Assembly: GCA_036488875.1 (NCBI GenBank)
Contig: DASXGW010000001.1
Span: 62,001-126,000 of the forward strand
Direction of reading: 5' to 3'
DNA: 64,000 bases
From: Candidatus Baltobacteraceae bacterium
GTDB taxonomy: Bacteria; Vulcanimicrobiota; Vulcanimicrobiia; Vulcanimicrobiales; Vulcanimicrobiaceae
Shown: piece by piece, positions 50,171-61,307 of the stretch
Layout of the letters: each line of letters starts with the position of its first letter
Position numbering within the stretch: the first letter of the stretch is position 1
Position numbers and translations under genes: made by a program
The notes under the pieces: generated by a model
What the model was told of the DNA's origin: nothing
Database searches by the model: none
Seen by the model: the letters and a program-made list of their open reading frames with translations, nothing else

Positions 50171-52177
50171 CTACATACCTGGGTCGTTGAAACCAGGCGC
50201 ACCTGGGTCGTTGAAACGCTGCGCGCTTGGGTTGTTGAAAAGTGACCCGATTTTTTTCAGGAGATTCGTTCGTTCTAGTTCTTCAAGGGTGGCGATATGC
50301 TTGCGGCGCCAGTTGGGATGCTGGTCGGTCGTGCCCGGAACGTTGATCGCATCGACCTGGCCCATCACGTCCTCGATCGCGACGACGGCCAGCCGCGACG
50401 GCGTCTTGGAGAGGAAGCGATAGACGGCCGGCATCAGCAGATCGTAGACCGCGAGCGTAGGCCCGGTCTCCGCGTCGGCGCGCAGCCGCCGGGCGGTTTC
50501 GGCGTCGGCGCAGCCGTTCTGCTCGAGCGCTTCGACGAGCATGAAGCGCGCGTGGCGCCGCTCGTCGGTCGCGTTGCGCGCGCTGGTCTCGTCGGGAAAC
50601 AGCCCAATGCGCGCGCGCAGCGCGAGATCGTCACCGGTCCACCAGCCGGCCAGCGGCGGCAGATCGTGCGTGCCGATGCTCGCGGCCGCGAGCTCGGGGT
50701 ACGACGAAGGCGGCGCAAACCGGCCCGTGTGATAATCGCGCTCGAAATACACCAATCGCGACGAGAGGATGCCAGTCTCTTGCATGCGCTCGCGAAAGCC
50801 GTCGGGGACGGTGCCGAGATCTTCGCCCACGACAGTGCAGCGATTGAGCGTGCTTTCGAGCGCGACGACGGCGAGCATCTCGTCGAACCGGTAGTTGACG
50901 TACGCTCCGTCGCGCGGAGCACGGCCGAGCGGTATCCAAAACGCTCGCCGCAACGCCATGACGTGATCGATCCGAAGAATCGTGGCGTGGCGCATGTTCG
51001 CGCGCAGCAGCCGCGCCAGCGGCGCGTATCCCTGTGCCCGCAGCGCGTGCGGCGACAGCGGCGGCAAGCCCCAGTTTTGCCCAAGGGCGTTGAGCGCGTC
51101 GGGCGGTGCGCCGAGCGATACGCTTTCCAAAATCGTTTCGCGGTCGCCCCAAACGTCGGCGCTGTTGCGGTCGACGCCGACGGCGAGGTCGCGATAGAAG
51201 CCGACACCCGACGACGCGGCGCTCGCGGCCGCGGCGCGCAGCTGTTCGTCGGCGATCCACTGCAGGTAAAGGTAGAAATCCACCCGATCGCGGCGTGCTC
51301 GGACAAACGCTCGGGCGCCGGAACTCGTGGGATCCTGGTACGACCCCGGCCACTGCAGCCAGCCGAAGCTGTTTGCGTCGAGCGCGCGAAAATGCTCGGT
51401 GAGCGCTTCGTAGAGTGCGAGCCGTTCGAGCGGTTCGCCGCCGCCCCGCACGAACGCGCGAAAGGCAGCCGCGCGGGCGTCGCCCGGGCGCTCCAAGTGC
51501 CGGCGCCGAAACGATGTGAAGCAGATTTCGAACGCCATGCGCTTCGCCCGCGCCGCGCCGCCATAGTCGACCATCGCTCCGTCGCGAAGCGGCGCGTAGT
51601 CGCCGGCTTGACCCGACTCGGCAAAATCCGCAACGGCCGCAACGTCCACGTAGAGCGAGTTAAGCCAGGAGCGGCTCGACGGCGAGTACGGACTGCACGC
51701 CAGCGGTTCGTTGGGATGGAGTTCGTGCAGGGGATTGAGCGCGATCGCGCGCGCGCCCGCATCGCCGGCGAGTCGCGCCAACGAAGCAAGATCGGTGAAG
51801 TCGCCGACGCCCCAGTTGCGCTCCGAGCGCAGGCCATAGAGCTGCGTTGCCAGTGCCCAAATGCGTCCGTCGCGCATCTCGGTGGGCAAATAACAGTGCG
51901 ACGGCGCCACGATCACGGTGCGTTGGCCGTCGCGATGGTATCCCAGCGGAAGATCGGTTTGCGATTGGTCCAGGAAGACGCAAGGGGGATTGCGTTCTTG
52001 TGCTTCGAGTTCGTCGACGGCGGCGGCGACGGAAGCGTTCGACGATACATCGAAGCCCATCGCGACCAACAACGACCGTTTGGTGTCGTCGTCGACTCCT
52101 GTAACCTTTCCGAAGTAGTCGGCGAAGCTCGATTGGATGCCCGCGAGCTCGGCGAGACGCTCGAACGCCGCGCTCAC
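50171..52177 (-). CDS. malQ: 4-alpha-glucanotransferase (GH77 amylomaltase)
   Basis: GH77 enzyme of 668 aa that transfers alpha-1,4-glucan segments to acceptors. N-terminal extension (about 1-90) as in the longer MalQ group. Conserved elements: TQLYGLRSERNWGVGDFTDL, CSPYSPSSRSWLNSLYVDV, nucleophile Asp in ILRIDHVMALRR, acid/base Glu in VVGEDLGTVP and Asp in SIGTHDLPPLAGWW. The last codons carry an in-frame repeat (PSAQRFNDPGAPGFNDPG) that normal MalQ ends lack. The GTG start at 52177 overlaps the glgX stop (GTGA). It recycles linear oligosaccharides released by GlgX and the debranching enzyme. Confidence 0.93.
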   Translation of the reverse strand: MSAAFERLAELAGIQSSFADYFGKVTGVDDDTKRSLLVAMGFDVSSNASVAAAVDELEAQERNPPCVFLDQSQTDLPLGYHRDGQRTVIVAPSHCYLPTEMRDGRIWALATQLYGLRSERNWGVGDFTDLASLARLAGDAGARAIALNPLHELHPNEPLACSPYSPSSRSWLNSLYVDVAAVADFAESGQAGDYAPLRDGAMVDYGGAARAKRMAFEICFTSFRRRHLERPGDARAAAFRAFVRGGGEPLERLALYEALTEHFRALDANSFGWLQWPGSYQDPTSSGARAFVRARRDRVDFYLYLQWIADEQLRAAAASAASSGVGFYRDLAVGVDRNSADVWGDRETILESVSLGAPPDALNALGQNWGLPPLSPHALRAQGYAPLARLLRANMRHATILRIDHVMALRRAFWIPLGRAPRDGAYVNYRFDEMLAVVALESTLNRCTVVGEDLGTVPDGFRERMQETGILSSRLVYFERDYHTGRFAPPSSYPELAAASIGTHDLPPLAGWWTGDDLALRARIGLFPDETSARNATDERRHARFMLVEALEQNGCADAETARRLRADAETGPTLAVYDLLMPAVYRFLSKTPSRLAVVAIEDVMGQVDAINVPGTTDQHPNWRRKHIATLEELERTNLLKKIGSLFNNPSAQRFNDPGAPGFNDPGM
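50175..50245 (-). repeat. Three 24-bp direct repeats forming the 3' end of malQ
   Basis: TGGGTCGTTGAAAC and near-copies recur with a 24-bp period on the plus strand (around 50180, 50204 and 50228, the last with TTGGGTTGTTGAAA). On the coding strand they encode FNDPGAP-type units, the extra C-terminal tail of malQ. There are no unique spacers, so this is not a CRISPR array. Confidence 0.75.
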
Positions 52178-54300
52178 GCGGTCAAAGCGCCGTCGCCGAC
52201 GAGCACCACCAACGAGCGGCCGATCATCGGGAGCGTTTCGGCAGGCGCGAACGTCTTACGGCGAGGCGGTATCTCCGCGACGGCTGTGTCGACGAGTGCC
52301 GTCCAGCGGGCGATGCCGGGCGTCGACGGCAACACGAACTCCGTCGGGTCCACATGGCCGTTGATGAGAATGAGGAAGGTGTCGTCGAGCTCGGGATAGC
52401 CGTGCAGGCTAATGAACCGGTCGCCGGGATCGCCGCCGAGCATTGCGCCGAAGCAGCGACGGCCGGAGTCTTCCCAGTCGCTCTGGGTCATTTCGCGGCC
52501 TTCCGGCGAGAACCAGGTGATGTCTTTGAGCGGCAGATCGGTGGCGACGCCGCGGAAGAAGCGCGGCCGCCGCAAGACCGGATGCGAGCGGCGAATCGCG
52601 ATGAGGTGGCGGACGAAGGGAACGAGCTCGTCGTCGTGCCAATCGATCCAGCTCAAGTCGTTGTCTTGGCAGTACGCGTTATTGTTGCCGTTCTGCGTGT
52701 GCGACATTTCGTCGCCCGCCAGCATCATCGGCAGACCTTGCGAGAGCAGAAGCGTTGCAAAGAAGTTTCGCTTCTGCCGTTTGCGCATCTGCAGAACCGC
52801 GTGATCGGCGGTGGCTCCTTCGGCGCCGCAGTTCCAGCTCAAATTCTCATCGGTGCCGTCGCGGTTGTCCTCGAGGTTTGCCAGGTTGTGCTTGCCGTCG
52901 TACGACACGAGGTCCGCGAGCGTGAATCCGTCGTGCGCGGTAACGAAGTTGACGCTCGCGCGCGGCCGCCGTCCGCGACGATCGAAGATGTCGCTCGAGC
53001 CGGTCAGCCGCGTCGCGAGGTCCGGAACCGAGCCGTCGCCGCGCCAGAACCGGCGCACGCCGTCGCGGAACCGGTCGTTCCACTCCGACCATCCGGCTGG
53101 AAAATCGCCGACGTGATAACCGTCGGGGCCGAGATCCCACGGTTCGGCAATGAGCTTGACGCGCGAAAGCACCGGATCTTGCTCGAGCGAGGCCAAAAAG
53201 TTGCTGTTAGGCGAGAAGTGACCGTCGCGTCGGGCGAGCGTGGTCGCCAAGTCGAAACGAAAACCGTCGACGTGCATTTCGTTGACCCAGTAGCGCAGCG
53301 AATCGGTCACCATCTTCAGAACCCGCGGATGGTCGAGGTTGAGCGAGTTTCCGCAGCCGGTATAGTCGACGTAGTAGCGTTCGTCGTGAGGCGCGAGCCG
53401 GTAGTACGATTTGTTGTCGATGCCGCGGAAACTCAACGTGGGGCCGAGCTCGTTACCTTCGCCCGTATGGTTGAACACGACGTCGAGAATGATCTCGATG
53501 CCGGCGTCGTGCATGCGGGAAACCATGGTCTTGAACTCTCCCAAGTCCGGGCGCGAGAGATAGCGCGGAACCGGCGCGAAAAACGAGATCGGACTGTAGC
53601 CCCAATAGTTGTGAAGCCCTTTTTCGACGAGGTGCCGCTCGTCAACGTAGTTGTGGACGGGCAGCAGCTCGATCGCGGTGACGCCGAGGCGGCTGAGGTA
53701 TTCAATGACCGCGGGCGACGCTAAGCCCGCGAAGGTGCCGCGCATGCCGGGGGGCACGGCGGGATGCTTCATCGTGTAGCCGCGCACGTGCATCTCGTAA
53801 ACGATCAAGTCGTGCCAGCGCGTGTGCAGCAGCCGGTCGCTGCCCCACGTGAATGCGGTGTCGACGACGACACATTTTGGCATGCCTGCCGCATTGTCGC
53901 GACGGTCGAACGAAAGATCCGCGCGCGACGATCCCACACGATACCCAAAGTTCGCGTCGCTCCACACGATGCCGCCGGTGATCATCGCGGCGTACGGATC
54001 GAGCAGCAGCTTGTGATGGTTGAAGCGGTGGCCGTTTTGCGGATCGTACGGGCCGTAGACGCGATAGCCGTACAGCAGGCCGGGCCGCGCGTCGGGCAGG
54101 TAGCCGTGCCAGACCGAATCGGTGTACTCCGGAAGCGCGATCCGTTCGACTTCGCGGCGTCCGCGCTGATCGAATAGCGAGAGCTCCACGCGTTCGGCGT
54201 GTTCGGAGAAGAGCGCGAAGTTTACGCCGGCGCCGTTCCACGTCGCGCCGAGCGGATAGGGCCGCCCGGGCAGAACCGCGGCGCGCTTACGATTCAACAC
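52174..54300 (-). CDS. glgX: Glycogen debranching protein GlgX (isoamylase type)
   Basis: GH13 enzyme of 708 aa that hydrolyses alpha-1,6 branches of glycogen or limit dextrin. N-terminal CBM48-like domain ([27 protein letters not shown]). The catalytic barrel has [19 protein letters not shown], nucleophile Asp in [16 protein letters not shown], acid/base Glu in [13 protein letters not shown] and the [14 protein letters not shown] loop. The [20 protein letters not shown] segment is typical of GlgX/TreX. GTG start at 54300; it overlaps the glgB end by 14 nt, and its stop overlaps malQ. Length and order match the family. Confidence 0.95.
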   Translation of the reverse strand: MLNRKRAAVLPGRPYPLGATWNGAGVNFALFSEHAERVELSLFDQRGRREVERIALPEYTDSVWHGYLPDARPGLLYGYRVYGPYDPQNGHRFNHHKLLLDPYAAMITGGIVWSDANFGYRVGSSRADLSFDRRDNAAGMPKCVVVDTAFTWGSDRLLHTRWHDLIVYEMHVRGYTMKHPAVPPGMRGTFAGLASPAVIEYLSRLGVTAIELLPVHNYVDERHLVEKGLHNYWGYSPISFFAPVPRYLSRPDLGEFKTMVSRMHDAGIEIILDVVFNHTGEGNELGPTLSFRGIDNKSYYRLAPHDERYYVDYTGCGNSLNLDHPRVLKMVTDSLRYWVNEMHVDGFRFDLATTLARRDGHFSPNSNFLASLEQDPVLSRVKLIAEPWDLGPDGYHVGDFPAGWSEWNDRFRDGVRRFWRGDGSVPDLATRLTGSSDIFDRRGRRPRASVNFVTAHDGFTLADLVSYDGKHNLANLEDNRDGTDENLSWNCGAEGATADHAVLQMRKRQKRNFFATLLLSQGLPMMLAGDEMSHTQNGNNNAYCQDNDLSWIDWHDDELVPFVRHLIAIRRSHPVLRRPRFFRGVATDLPLKDITWFSPEGREMTQSDWEDSGRRCFGAMLGGDPGDRFISLHGYPELDDTFLILINGHVDPTEFVLPSTPGIARWTALVDTAVAEIPPRRKTFAPAETLPMIGRSLVVLVGDGALTA

Positions 54301-56446
54301 GAACGAAAATCACCGTTGCCAACGGCGGCAACGTAACGCCGATCGAATGCGCGCGCCCGTGCGCCGGAATCGCTTCGCTGTCCACGGTGCCCTGATTGCC
54401 CACGTTGCTGCCGCCGTAATGTTCCGAGTCGGTATTGAGCGCTTCGGCGTACCGGCCCGCTTCGGGCACGCCGATGCGGTACCCGTAGTGAACCACGGGG
54501 GTTGCGTTGAGCAACGCTACGACGGCCGGCGTTTCCGGGTCGCGTCCGAGCCGAGCGAACGCGAGTACGCTGTGGGCGGCGTCTTGAAAGTCGATCCATT
54601 CGAAACCGCGCGGCTCCGCGTCGAGCTCGTAGAGGGCGGGGGAACTGCGATACAGCCGGTTGCAGTCGCGCACGAGCCGTTGCATGCCCGCGTGCAGCGG
54701 GTCGTCCAACAGGTGCCACTCGAGCTGCGCGTCGTGATTCCATTCGCGCACCGATGCAAACTCGTCGCCCATGAAGAGCAGCTTCTTGCCGGGGTGCGCG
54801 TACATGAAGGCCAGCAGCATGCGGAGGTTGGCGAAGCGCTGCCAGCGATCGCCCGGCATCTTTTCCAGCAACGAGCGTTTGCCGTGCACGACCTCGTCGT
54901 GCGAGAACGGAAGCACGTAGTTCTCGCTGTACGCATAGACGAGCGAAAAGGTGAGATCGCTCTGATGGTAGCGCCGATAGATCGGATCGTAGCCGAAGTA
55001 ACGCAGCGTGTCGTGCATCCATCCCATGTTCCATTTGTATCCGAAGCCCAAGCCGCCTTCGTCGACCGGACGGGAGACCAGCGGCCAGGACGTCGACTCC
55101 TCCGCGATCGCCGTCGCGTCCGGCGTTACCGTCGCCAGGGTGGCGTTGAGATTTTTCAGGAAGGCGATGGCTTCGATGTTTTCGTTGCCGCCGTGCTCGT
55201 TGGGGATCCACTCGCCTTCGCGCCGGCTGTAGTCGAGGTACAGCATCGACGCCACCGCATCGACCCGCAGACCGTCGACGTGGAACTCTTCGAGCCAGTA
55301 CAGGGCGCTCGCCACCAAGAAGTTCGCGACCTCCCGCCGTCCGTGATTGTAGATGAGCGTGTTCCAGTCGGGATGAAAGCCTTTGCGCGGATCGTCGTGC
55401 TCGTACAAGTGCGTGCCGTCGAAGAACGCCAGCCCGTACTCGTCGTTGGGAAAATGTCCCGGCACCCAGTCGAGCAGCACCCCGATGTCGAGTTCGTGCG
55501 CGCGCTCGACGAAGTACCGGAAGTCCTCGGGCAAGCCGTAGCGGCTGGTCGATGCGAACATTCCGGTCGGCTGGTATCCCCACGACCCGTCGAAGGGGTG
55601 TTCCGTAATCGGCAAGAGTTCGACGTGCGTGAACCCCATGTCGGCGACGTACGGAAGCAGTTGATGCGCCAGATCGCGATACGTGAGGAACTCGCCGTTG
55701 GGACGGCGCCGCCAGGAGCCCAGATGCACTTCGTACGTCGACATGGGCGCGTCGCGGCGTTGTCGAGCGCCGCGCGACGCCATCCACGCGCCGTCTTGCC
55801 ACGGCGGCGCGTGCATCGCGTGAACGATGGACGCGTTCTGCGGCCGCAGCTGCGCATAGCGCGCGAGCGGATCGGCTTTGAGCGGCAAGAGGCCGCCGCC
55901 GGCGCGTTCGAGCTCGTACTTATAGCAGGCGCCTTCCCAGACGCCCGGGATGAAGATCTCCCAAACGCCGCACTCGACGCGTTTGCGCATTGGATGACGG
56001 CGTCCATCCCAATCGTTGAAATCGCCCACCACGCTGACGCGCAGCGCGTTGGGAGCCCACAACGCGAACGCGACGCCGTCGACGCCGTCGACGGTCCGCC
56101 GGTGCGATCCTAGCGCGCGCCACAACTGGCGATGCGTTCCTTCGCCGATGAGGTGAGCGTCGACGTCGCCGAGGATCGTGCCGAAGCGGTAAGGGTCCTC
56201 GAGCGTCGTCTTCGAGTCGCCGGACGCAATTTCGAAGGTATAGTCGAACGGCTTCGTGTTGCCAAAGCGCACTTCGAAGAGGCCGTCGTCGTCGACGCGC
56301 TGCATGGCAAATCGTTTGTCGCCACCGCGTTTGACCACGAAGGCGCGCTCGGCTTGCGGCAGCGAAGCGCGAATGACGAGCGTTCGCCCCTCGATGTGCG
56401 CTCCTAAAAACGAAAAGGGATCGGTCCAGTATCGTTCGAGAATCAC
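54287..56446 (-). CDS. glgB: 1,4-alpha-glucan branching enzyme
   Basis: GH13 enzyme of 719 aa that makes the alpha-1,6 branches of glycogen. N-terminal GlgB domain plus CBM48 ([21 protein letters not shown]). Catalytic features: nucleophile Asp in [21 protein letters not shown], acid/base Glu in [10 protein letters not shown] and transition-state Asp in [21 protein letters not shown]-terminal domain ends with [20 protein letters not shown] at 56446 overlaps the upstream debranching-enzyme stop (GTGA); earlier in-frame sequence overlaps that gene and is not GlgB-like. The length is close to other GlgB proteins (about 730 aa). Confidence 0.95.
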   Translation of the reverse strand: MILERYWTDPFSFLGAHIEGRTLVIRASLPQAERAFVVKRGGDKRFAMQRVDDDGLFEVRFGNTKPFDYTFEIASGDSKTTLEDPYRFGTILGDVDAHLIGEGTHRQLWRALGSHRRTVDGVDGVAFALWAPNALRVSVVGDFNDWDGRRHPMRKRVECGVWEIFIPGVWEGACYKYELERAGGGLLPLKADPLARYAQLRPQNASIVHAMHAPPWQDGAWMASRGARQRRDAPMSTYEVHLGSWRRRPNGEFLTYRDLAHQLLPYVADMGFTHVELLPITEHPFDGSWGYQPTGMFASTSRYGLPEDFRYFVERAHELDIGVLLDWVPGHFPNDEYGLAFFDGTHLYEHDDPRKGFHPDWNTLIYNHGRREVANFLVASALYWLEEFHVDGLRVDAVASMLYLDYSRREGEWIPNEHGGNENIEAIAFLKNLNATLATVTPDATAIAEESTSWPLVSRPVDEGGLGFGYKWNMGWMHDTLRYFGYDPIYRRYHQSDLTFSLVYAYSENYVLPFSHDEVVHGKRSLLEKMPGDRWQRFANLRMLLAFMYAHPGKKLLFMGDEFASVREWNHDAQLEWHLLDDPLHAGMQRLVRDCNRLYRSSPALYELDAEPRGFEWIDFQDAAHSVLAFARLGRDPETPAVVALLNATPVVHYGYRIGVPEAGRYAEALNTDSEHYGGSNVGNQGTVDSEAIPAHGRAHSIGVTLPPLATVIFVRVES

Positions 56447-58440
56447 GAAATGCGAATATCCTCTTTGCAGATGTCCTCGATGTCGAACCAGGCGCGCAGG
56501 AGCTCCCCGACCGACCACGCTTGGGCGATGGCCCCGCGCGGGCGGAACGGTGCGCCGCCGTCGGCAATTTCCGAAACGCTGCCCAAACCGTAGTCGACGA
56601 GCCGATCCGCCAGCGGCACGAGAAACGAGCGTGCGAGCGCGGCATCGCGGTACGCGCGCGCGTGTGCGCAGGCGAAGGCGCCGAGCAGCCACGGCCACGC
56701 CGTTCCTTGATGGTACGCGGCGTCGCGTTCGGCCTGCGGTCCGCCGTAGCTCGGCGTAAATCTCGGATCGTTCGGACCGAGCGTGCGCACGCCGCTCGAC
56801 GTGACGAGTTGCGAAGAGCACACGTCGACGACCGCGCGATAACGATCGGCGCGCAGGATCGGATGCGCGAGCGCGATGGCGAACAGCTGATTCGGCCGCA
56901 GCGTTGGGTCGTTTCCATCCGGTCCGTCGATCACGTCGTAGCAGCAAGACCGTTCGGCGTTCCAAAAGCGCTCGAATCCGTCGCGGGTCGCAGCGGCAAG
57001 CGACGCGTACTCGCTCCCGTTCCTCGAAACTTTCGGTGCGAGCTCGGCGACGCGCATGAGCGCGTTATGCCACAAAGCTGCGATCTCGACTGGCTTCCCG
57101 GCGCGAGGCGTGATGACGCGATCGCCGACCTTTGCGTCCATCCACGTGAGTTGCAGCCCGGGGGCGCTTGCGACGATGAGGCCGTCGGTATCCATGTGAA
57201 TGCCGTAACGCGTGCCGTCGCGATACGAGCAAACGATGTGTTCGAGGGTGGGAAACAGCGCGCCCAATGTCGCCGCATCGTTCGTGGCGACGGCGTATCG
57301 CGCGACGGCCTCGACGTACCATAGCGCCGCGTCGACCGTATTGTACTCGGGCGTCGCCCCGCTTTCGGGAAAACAGTTCGGCAGCATACCGCCGTTAACG
57401 AATCGTCCGAACTCTAGGAGAAGTTTCTTCGCGATCTCCGGGCGCCCGGTTACCAGCGACAATCCCGTGAGCGAAATCGCCGTGTCGCGACCCCAATCGG
57501 CGAACCAATGATATCCGGCGATCACGCTGAGTCCGGTGTCGTCGCCGACGATCGGGCGCCTCACCACGAACTGATCGGCAGCGAGCACGCATTGTCGCGC
57601 CCACTGCGGAGCGGCGGCGGCGCGCGGCGTACCGTCCCACGCGCCGAGGACTTGAGCGTCGCGCGATTGCCGGCGCTGCAGCGCTCCGGGCGCAGCGGAC
57701 GCGGAGTGCGCGCTTGCCGTTATCGTGAGTTCGTCGCCCACGTCGAGCGTCGCAGCGATCGTACCGATCGCGAGGTTGTCGTCGCGATCGTCTAAGCCGC
57801 GCTCGGTCTCAGCGGCGAGAACGTAATCGCGATACCAAACGTTTTCGATGGTAAGGTTGCCGCGGTCCGACCACACCCAAAACGGAACGGCACCGTCGTA
57901 GGCCTGCACCACGACGCCGTCGCCGTCGCGCTCGATCGCGACGTCCCAATCGCCCGCGTGCGTGTTGCCGTGAAACCCGCGATAGTTTCCGAAGACGCGC
58001 AGCGCGAGCGCGATTGGCGCACCGGCGCGAAGCACGCGGTAGCGAACGTAGGCGGTGTTCTCGCCGTACTCCATCCAGACGCGTTTTTCGATCAACGCGT
58101 CGGCGAGCGCAAAGTGCCATACCGGCATCGTGCCGTCGAGCGTAAATCGTTCGATATTCACATAGCCGGCCGGCGAAATGAGGTCGCCGCTCCAGCGATT
58201 GGCGAACAGATCGTAGCTCGCGTCGCGATAGCGCGCCGTTTCGTCGATCTTCGTGACGAGCAGCGTGCGCTCCACCGGAGGTTTGAGCGCGGCCACGAGC
58301 AGTCCGTGGTAGCGCCGCGTCAAGATTCCGGCGACGGTACCCGACGCGTAGCCGCCGAGGCCGTTGGTCACCAGCCATTCGCGGCGCTCGCCGGACGCGA
58401 GATCGTCGCAGATTGCGCGCCCGAACGCGATGCCGTTCAC
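56443..58440 (-). CDS. Glycogen debranching enzyme, amylo-alpha-1,6-glucosidase type
   Basis: Protein of 665 aa of the archaeal/bacterial Gde type. N-terminal beta domain begins with [20 protein letters not shown] and [11 protein letters not shown]. The (alpha/alpha)6 C-terminal domain holds [20 protein letters not shown], a putative catalytic Asp region; [20 protein letters not shown] and [10 protein letters not shown]; and [14 protein letters not shown]. It removes glucose at alpha-1,6 branch points. GTG at 58440, 8 nt after the stop of the GH63-type gene, was chosen because the conserved domain starts there. Present alongside GlgX, so the cluster has two debranching activities of different folds. 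The stop overlaps glgB. Confidence 0.92.
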   Translation of the reverse strand: MNGIAFGRAICDDLASGERREWLVTNGLGGYASGTVAGILTRRYHGLLVAALKPPVERTLLVTKIDETARYRDASYDLFANRWSGDLISPAGYVNIERFTLDGTMPVWHFALADALIEKRVWMEYGENTAYVRYRVLRAGAPIALALRVFGNYRGFHGNTHAGDWDVAIERDGDGVVVQAYDGAVPFWVWSDRGNLTIENVWYRDYVLAAETERGLDDRDDNLAIGTIAATLDVGDELTITASAHSASAAPGALQRRQSRDAQVLGAWDGTPRAAAAPQWARQCVLAADQFVVRRPIVGDDTGLSVIAGYHWFADWGRDTAISLTGLSLVTGRPEIAKKLLLEFGRFVNGGMLPNCFPESGATPEYNTVDAALWYVEAVARYAVATNDAATLGALFPTLEHIVCSYRDGTRYGIHMDTDGLIVASAPGLQLTWMDAKVGDRVITPRAGKPVEIAALWHNALMRVAELAPKVSRNGSEYASLAAATRDGFERFWNAERSCCYDVIDGPDGNDPTLRPNQLFAIALAHPILRADRYRAVVDVCSSQLVTSSGVRTLGPNDPRFTPSYGGPQAERDAAYHQGTAWPWLLGAFACAHARAYRDAALARSFLVPLADRLVDYGLGSVSEIADGGAPFRPRGAIAQAWSVGELLRAWFDIEDICKEDIRIS

Positions 58441-58448
58441 GGGAGCGT

Positions 58449-61121
58449 TTATCCCTGCGGCCGTGTGTCGAGCGGGTGCTTTCCTTGATACTCCGCGCAC
58501 TGCAGGATGAGCTTGGCGACGGTCGCCGTCCATCCGGTTTGATGGCTCGCGCCGAGCCCGGCGCCGTTGTCGCCATGGAAATACTCGTAGAACGGAATCA
58601 GATCGCGCCAGAGCGGATCGTTTTGAAACGTTTGGTTTCCGCCGAACACCGCGCGGCGCCCGGAGGCGTCGCGGGAGAAGATCCCAATGAGCCGTTCCGA
58701 GAGGTCGGTCGCCACTTCCCACAAGGTCGCGTAGCTGCCCGAGCCGGCGGGCATCTCTACCTTGAAGTCGTCCCCGTAGTAGAAGTGCAGTTTCTGCAGT
58801 GCTTCGATCAGCAAGAAGTTCGGCGAAAACCACACCGGACCGCGCCAGTTCGAGTTGCCGCCGAACGTGCCCGTGCGCGACTCGGCCGGCTCGTAGTCGA
58901 TCGAGTACTGATGGCCGGCGATGTCGAGCGTGTAGGGGTGCTCGAGATGAACGCGCGACAGCGAGCGTATTCCGTAGGGGCTGAGAAACTCGCCGGGATC
59001 GAGCATGCGGCGCAGGAGCCGCAGCATCTTATCGCCGTCGACCAGCGCGAGCAGGTACCGCTCGCCGATGCCGGCTTGCTGCATGTAGGCGATCGTCTCG
59101 ACGAGATCGGGACGGTTTGCGACGAACCAGCGGACGCGCTTGGCAAAATCGGGAAGCGTTCCGAGCGTTTTCGGATCGGCGACGGCGCACGCCACCAGCG
59201 GAAGCAAACCGACCAGCGAGCGAACGCGCAGCGGAATCGCGCTGCTTCCGTCGTGAAGCGAGTCGTAGTAGAAGCCGTCGCCCTCGTCCCAGAGGCCGTC
59301 GTCCGGATGATTCATCGCCTTTGCGATGTAGAGAAAGTGTGCGAAGAACTTCGACGCGATGTCCTCATATGCCGGACTATCGGTGGCGAGTTCGAGTGCG
59401 ATCTGCAGCATGTTCGCCGAGAAGATCGCCATCCACGCGGTGCCGTCGGACTGCTCGAGCGTGATGCCGGCCGGCAGGGTCATGTTCCGATCGAAGACGC
59501 CGATGTTGTCGAGTCCGAGAAAACCGCCTTCGAAGATGTTATTTCCGCCGGCGTCTTTGCGATTGACCCACCACGTAAACGCGAGCAGCAGCTTCTGGAA
59601 GACGCGCTCGAGGAAAAGGCGGTCCTGACGGCCGGTGCGTTTGGCTTCGATTTGATAGACGCGCATTGCCGCCCACGCCATCACCGGCGGATTGACGTCG
59701 CCGAAGGCCCACTCGTAGGCGGGAATCTGTCCGTTGGGATGCATGTACCATTCGCGGGTCAGCAGCGTGAGCTGTTTTTTGGCGTAGTCCGGATCCACCA
59801 GCGCTAAAACCACGCAGTGAAACGACGCGTCCCAGGCGGCGAACCACGGATACTCCCACGTGTCGGGCATCGAAAGCACGTCGGCGGCGTGGAAGAATTC
59901 CCAGTCGGCGTTGCGGCCGTGTTTGCGCTCCGGCGGCGGCGGAGGCATGGCTGGATCGCCGTCGAGCCACTCCTGCACGACGTAGTAATAGAATTGCTTG
60001 CTCCACAGCATTCCGGCCAGCGCTTGGCGCGCGATAGCGCGCTCGTCGTCGTCGAGCGGGCCGTCGAACGCGTCGCCGTAAAACTCGTCGGCTTCGATGC
60101 GCCGCTTTTCGACGACGTCGTCGAATCCCGCGAACGGATCGCCCGGAGGATCGCCTTTGGCCAGTCGCAGGCGAATCGAAAAGGTCTCGCCGGGGCCGAG
60201 CTCGCGCACGACGTGCGCCGATGCCTTGGTTCCCGTGCGCTGCGGATTGACGGCACCGGCGTTGGAGTTGACGACGTACTCGTTGATGCCGTCCTTCACG
60301 TACGGACTGACGTTCGGGGCGCCGAAGATCCGCTGGTAGTTCGTTTCGTTTTCGGTGAAGAGCAGATCGGCGGCGCCGTCGAGGAACAGATGAAACTCGC
60401 CGAGCGTAGCGTGCTCGGCGGCGATCGCGCGCACATCGCTCGCGCCGTTGGGGGTGACGTCGCGCAGCGATGGTTTATGCGACCCGCTGCGCCACGACCA
60501 GGTGTTGCGAAACCACAGCGTCGGCAGGAGATGGAGCGTCGCCGAGGCGGCGCCGCGATTGGTCGCGGTGATGCGAACCAACATGTCCTCGGGCGAGGCC
60601 TTGGCGTATTCGACGTCAACGTCGAAGAAACGGTTACCGTTGAAGATGCCGGTATCGATCAGCTCGAACTCGGGATCGTTTTTTGTGCGGCGCGCGTTTT
60701 CCTCGACGAGCCGTTGATACGGGTACGCGTCGTGCGGATAGCGGTAGAGCATCTTCATGTACGCGTGCGACGGCACGTTGTCGCGGTAGAAGTAGTACTC
60801 CTTAACGTCCTCGCCGTGATTGCCTTGGCTATTGGTCAGCCCAAACAGGCGCTCTTTGAGAATCGGATCGTTCCCGTTCCACAGCGTGAGCGCAAAACAG
60901 AGCAGCTGATGAAGATCGCTGATGCCGGCGATACCGTCTTCCCCCCACCGGTACGCTCGCGAACGCGCGTGGTCGTGCGGGAAGTAGTCCCATGCCGTGC
61001 CGTACGGGCTATAGTCCTCGCGGACGGTTCCCCATTGGCGCTCGCTGACGTAGGGTCCCCACCAGCTCCAGTGCTCGGTCTTCTCGCGGCGCTTCTCGAG
61101 GCGCTCCCGCTCGGCGTTCAC
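58449..61121 (-). CDS. GH63-type glucosidase (MGH1-type)
   Basis: Protein of 890 aa, first gene of the alpha-glucan operon. N-terminal beta-sandwich (EHWSWWGPYVSERQWGTVRED, GISDLHQLLCFALTLWNG), then an (alpha/alpha)6 barrel. The barrel has YPWFAAWDASFHCVVLALVD, GDVNPPVMAWAAMRVYQIE, SNWRGPVWFSPNFLLIEAL and SHQTGWTATVAKLI, which match GH63 enzymes. Members cleave glucose from alpha-linked oligosaccharides, mannosylglycerate or glucosylglycerate. No signal peptide, so cytoplasmic. GTG start at 61121 with weak ribosome site. It is upstream of the two debranching enzymes and GlgB and probably supplies glucose from the released oligosaccharides. Exact substrate unknown. Confidence 0.85.
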   Translation of the reverse strand: MNAERERLEKRREKTEHWSWWGPYVSERQWGTVREDYSPYGTAWDYFPHDHARSRAYRWGEDGIAGISDLHQLLCFALTLWNGNDPILKERLFGLTNSQGNHGEDVKEYYFYRDNVPSHAYMKMLYRYPHDAYPYQRLVEENARRTKNDPEFELIDTGIFNGNRFFDVDVEYAKASPEDMLVRITATNRGAASATLHLLPTLWFRNTWSWRSGSHKPSLRDVTPNGASDVRAIAAEHATLGEFHLFLDGAADLLFTENETNYQRIFGAPNVSPYVKDGINEYVVNSNAGAVNPQRTGTKASAHVVRELGPGETFSIRLRLAKGDPPGDPFAGFDDVVEKRRIEADEFYGDAFDGPLDDDERAIARQALAGMLWSKQFYYYVVQEWLDGDPAMPPPPPERKHGRNADWEFFHAADVLSMPDTWEYPWFAAWDASFHCVVLALVDPDYAKKQLTLLTREWYMHPNGQIPAYEWAFGDVNPPVMAWAAMRVYQIEAKRTGRQDRLFLERVFQKLLLAFTWWVNRKDAGGNNIFEGGFLGLDNIGVFDRNMTLPAGITLEQSDGTAWMAIFSANMLQIALELATDSPAYEDIASKFFAHFLYIAKAMNHPDDGLWDEGDGFYYDSLHDGSSAIPLRVRSLVGLLPLVACAVADPKTLGTLPDFAKRVRWFVANRPDLVETIAYMQQAGIGERYLLALVDGDKMLRLLRRMLDPGEFLSPYGIRSLSRVHLEHPYTLDIAGHQYSIDYEPAESRTGTFGGNSNWRGPVWFSPNFLLIEALQKLHFYYGDDFKVEMPAGSGSYATLWEVATDLSERLIGIFSRDASGRRAVFGGNQTFQNDPLWRDLIPFYEYFHGDNGAGLGASHQTGWTATVAKLILQCAEYQGKHPLDTRPQG

Positions 61122-61307
61122 GTTCTTAAGATGGGGAGTTAAGGCTTCCGAATCCTCCGGAGTGATATGGAGGTCGCGGAGCTGGCCGCCAGCCCAGCGC
61201 TGTGGAGCGTCGAGCGCATCGCATCGAACGGCGCCTTGAAGAATAAACTGAGGGCCAGGTTTTCACGCTGCCACCCTGGTGGCACTCGGCTATCGTAGGA
61301 TTGTAAC
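61122..61307. other. Intergenic region, left flank of the TnpB element
   Basis: The 186-bp gap between the GH63 gene (minus) and the TnpB gene (plus) contains a hairpin GCCAC-CCTG-GTGGC (61270-61283) about 25 nt before the TnpB start. Small imperfect hairpins near the ends are usual for IS200/IS605-type elements, so the left end may lie here, but I cannot fix a boundary. No other gene is visible. Confidence 0.4.

Noticed and set aside
50175-50245. 24-bp repeats read as a short CRISPR
   Set aside because: Repeats are contiguous without unique spacers and form part of the malQ reading frame.
50297-52399. Long plus-strand open frame (about 700 codons) opposite malQ and glgX
   Set aside because: It is the complement of two well-recognised enzymes, has Arg/Ala/Val-rich composition typical of GC-rich shadow frames, and shows no domain.
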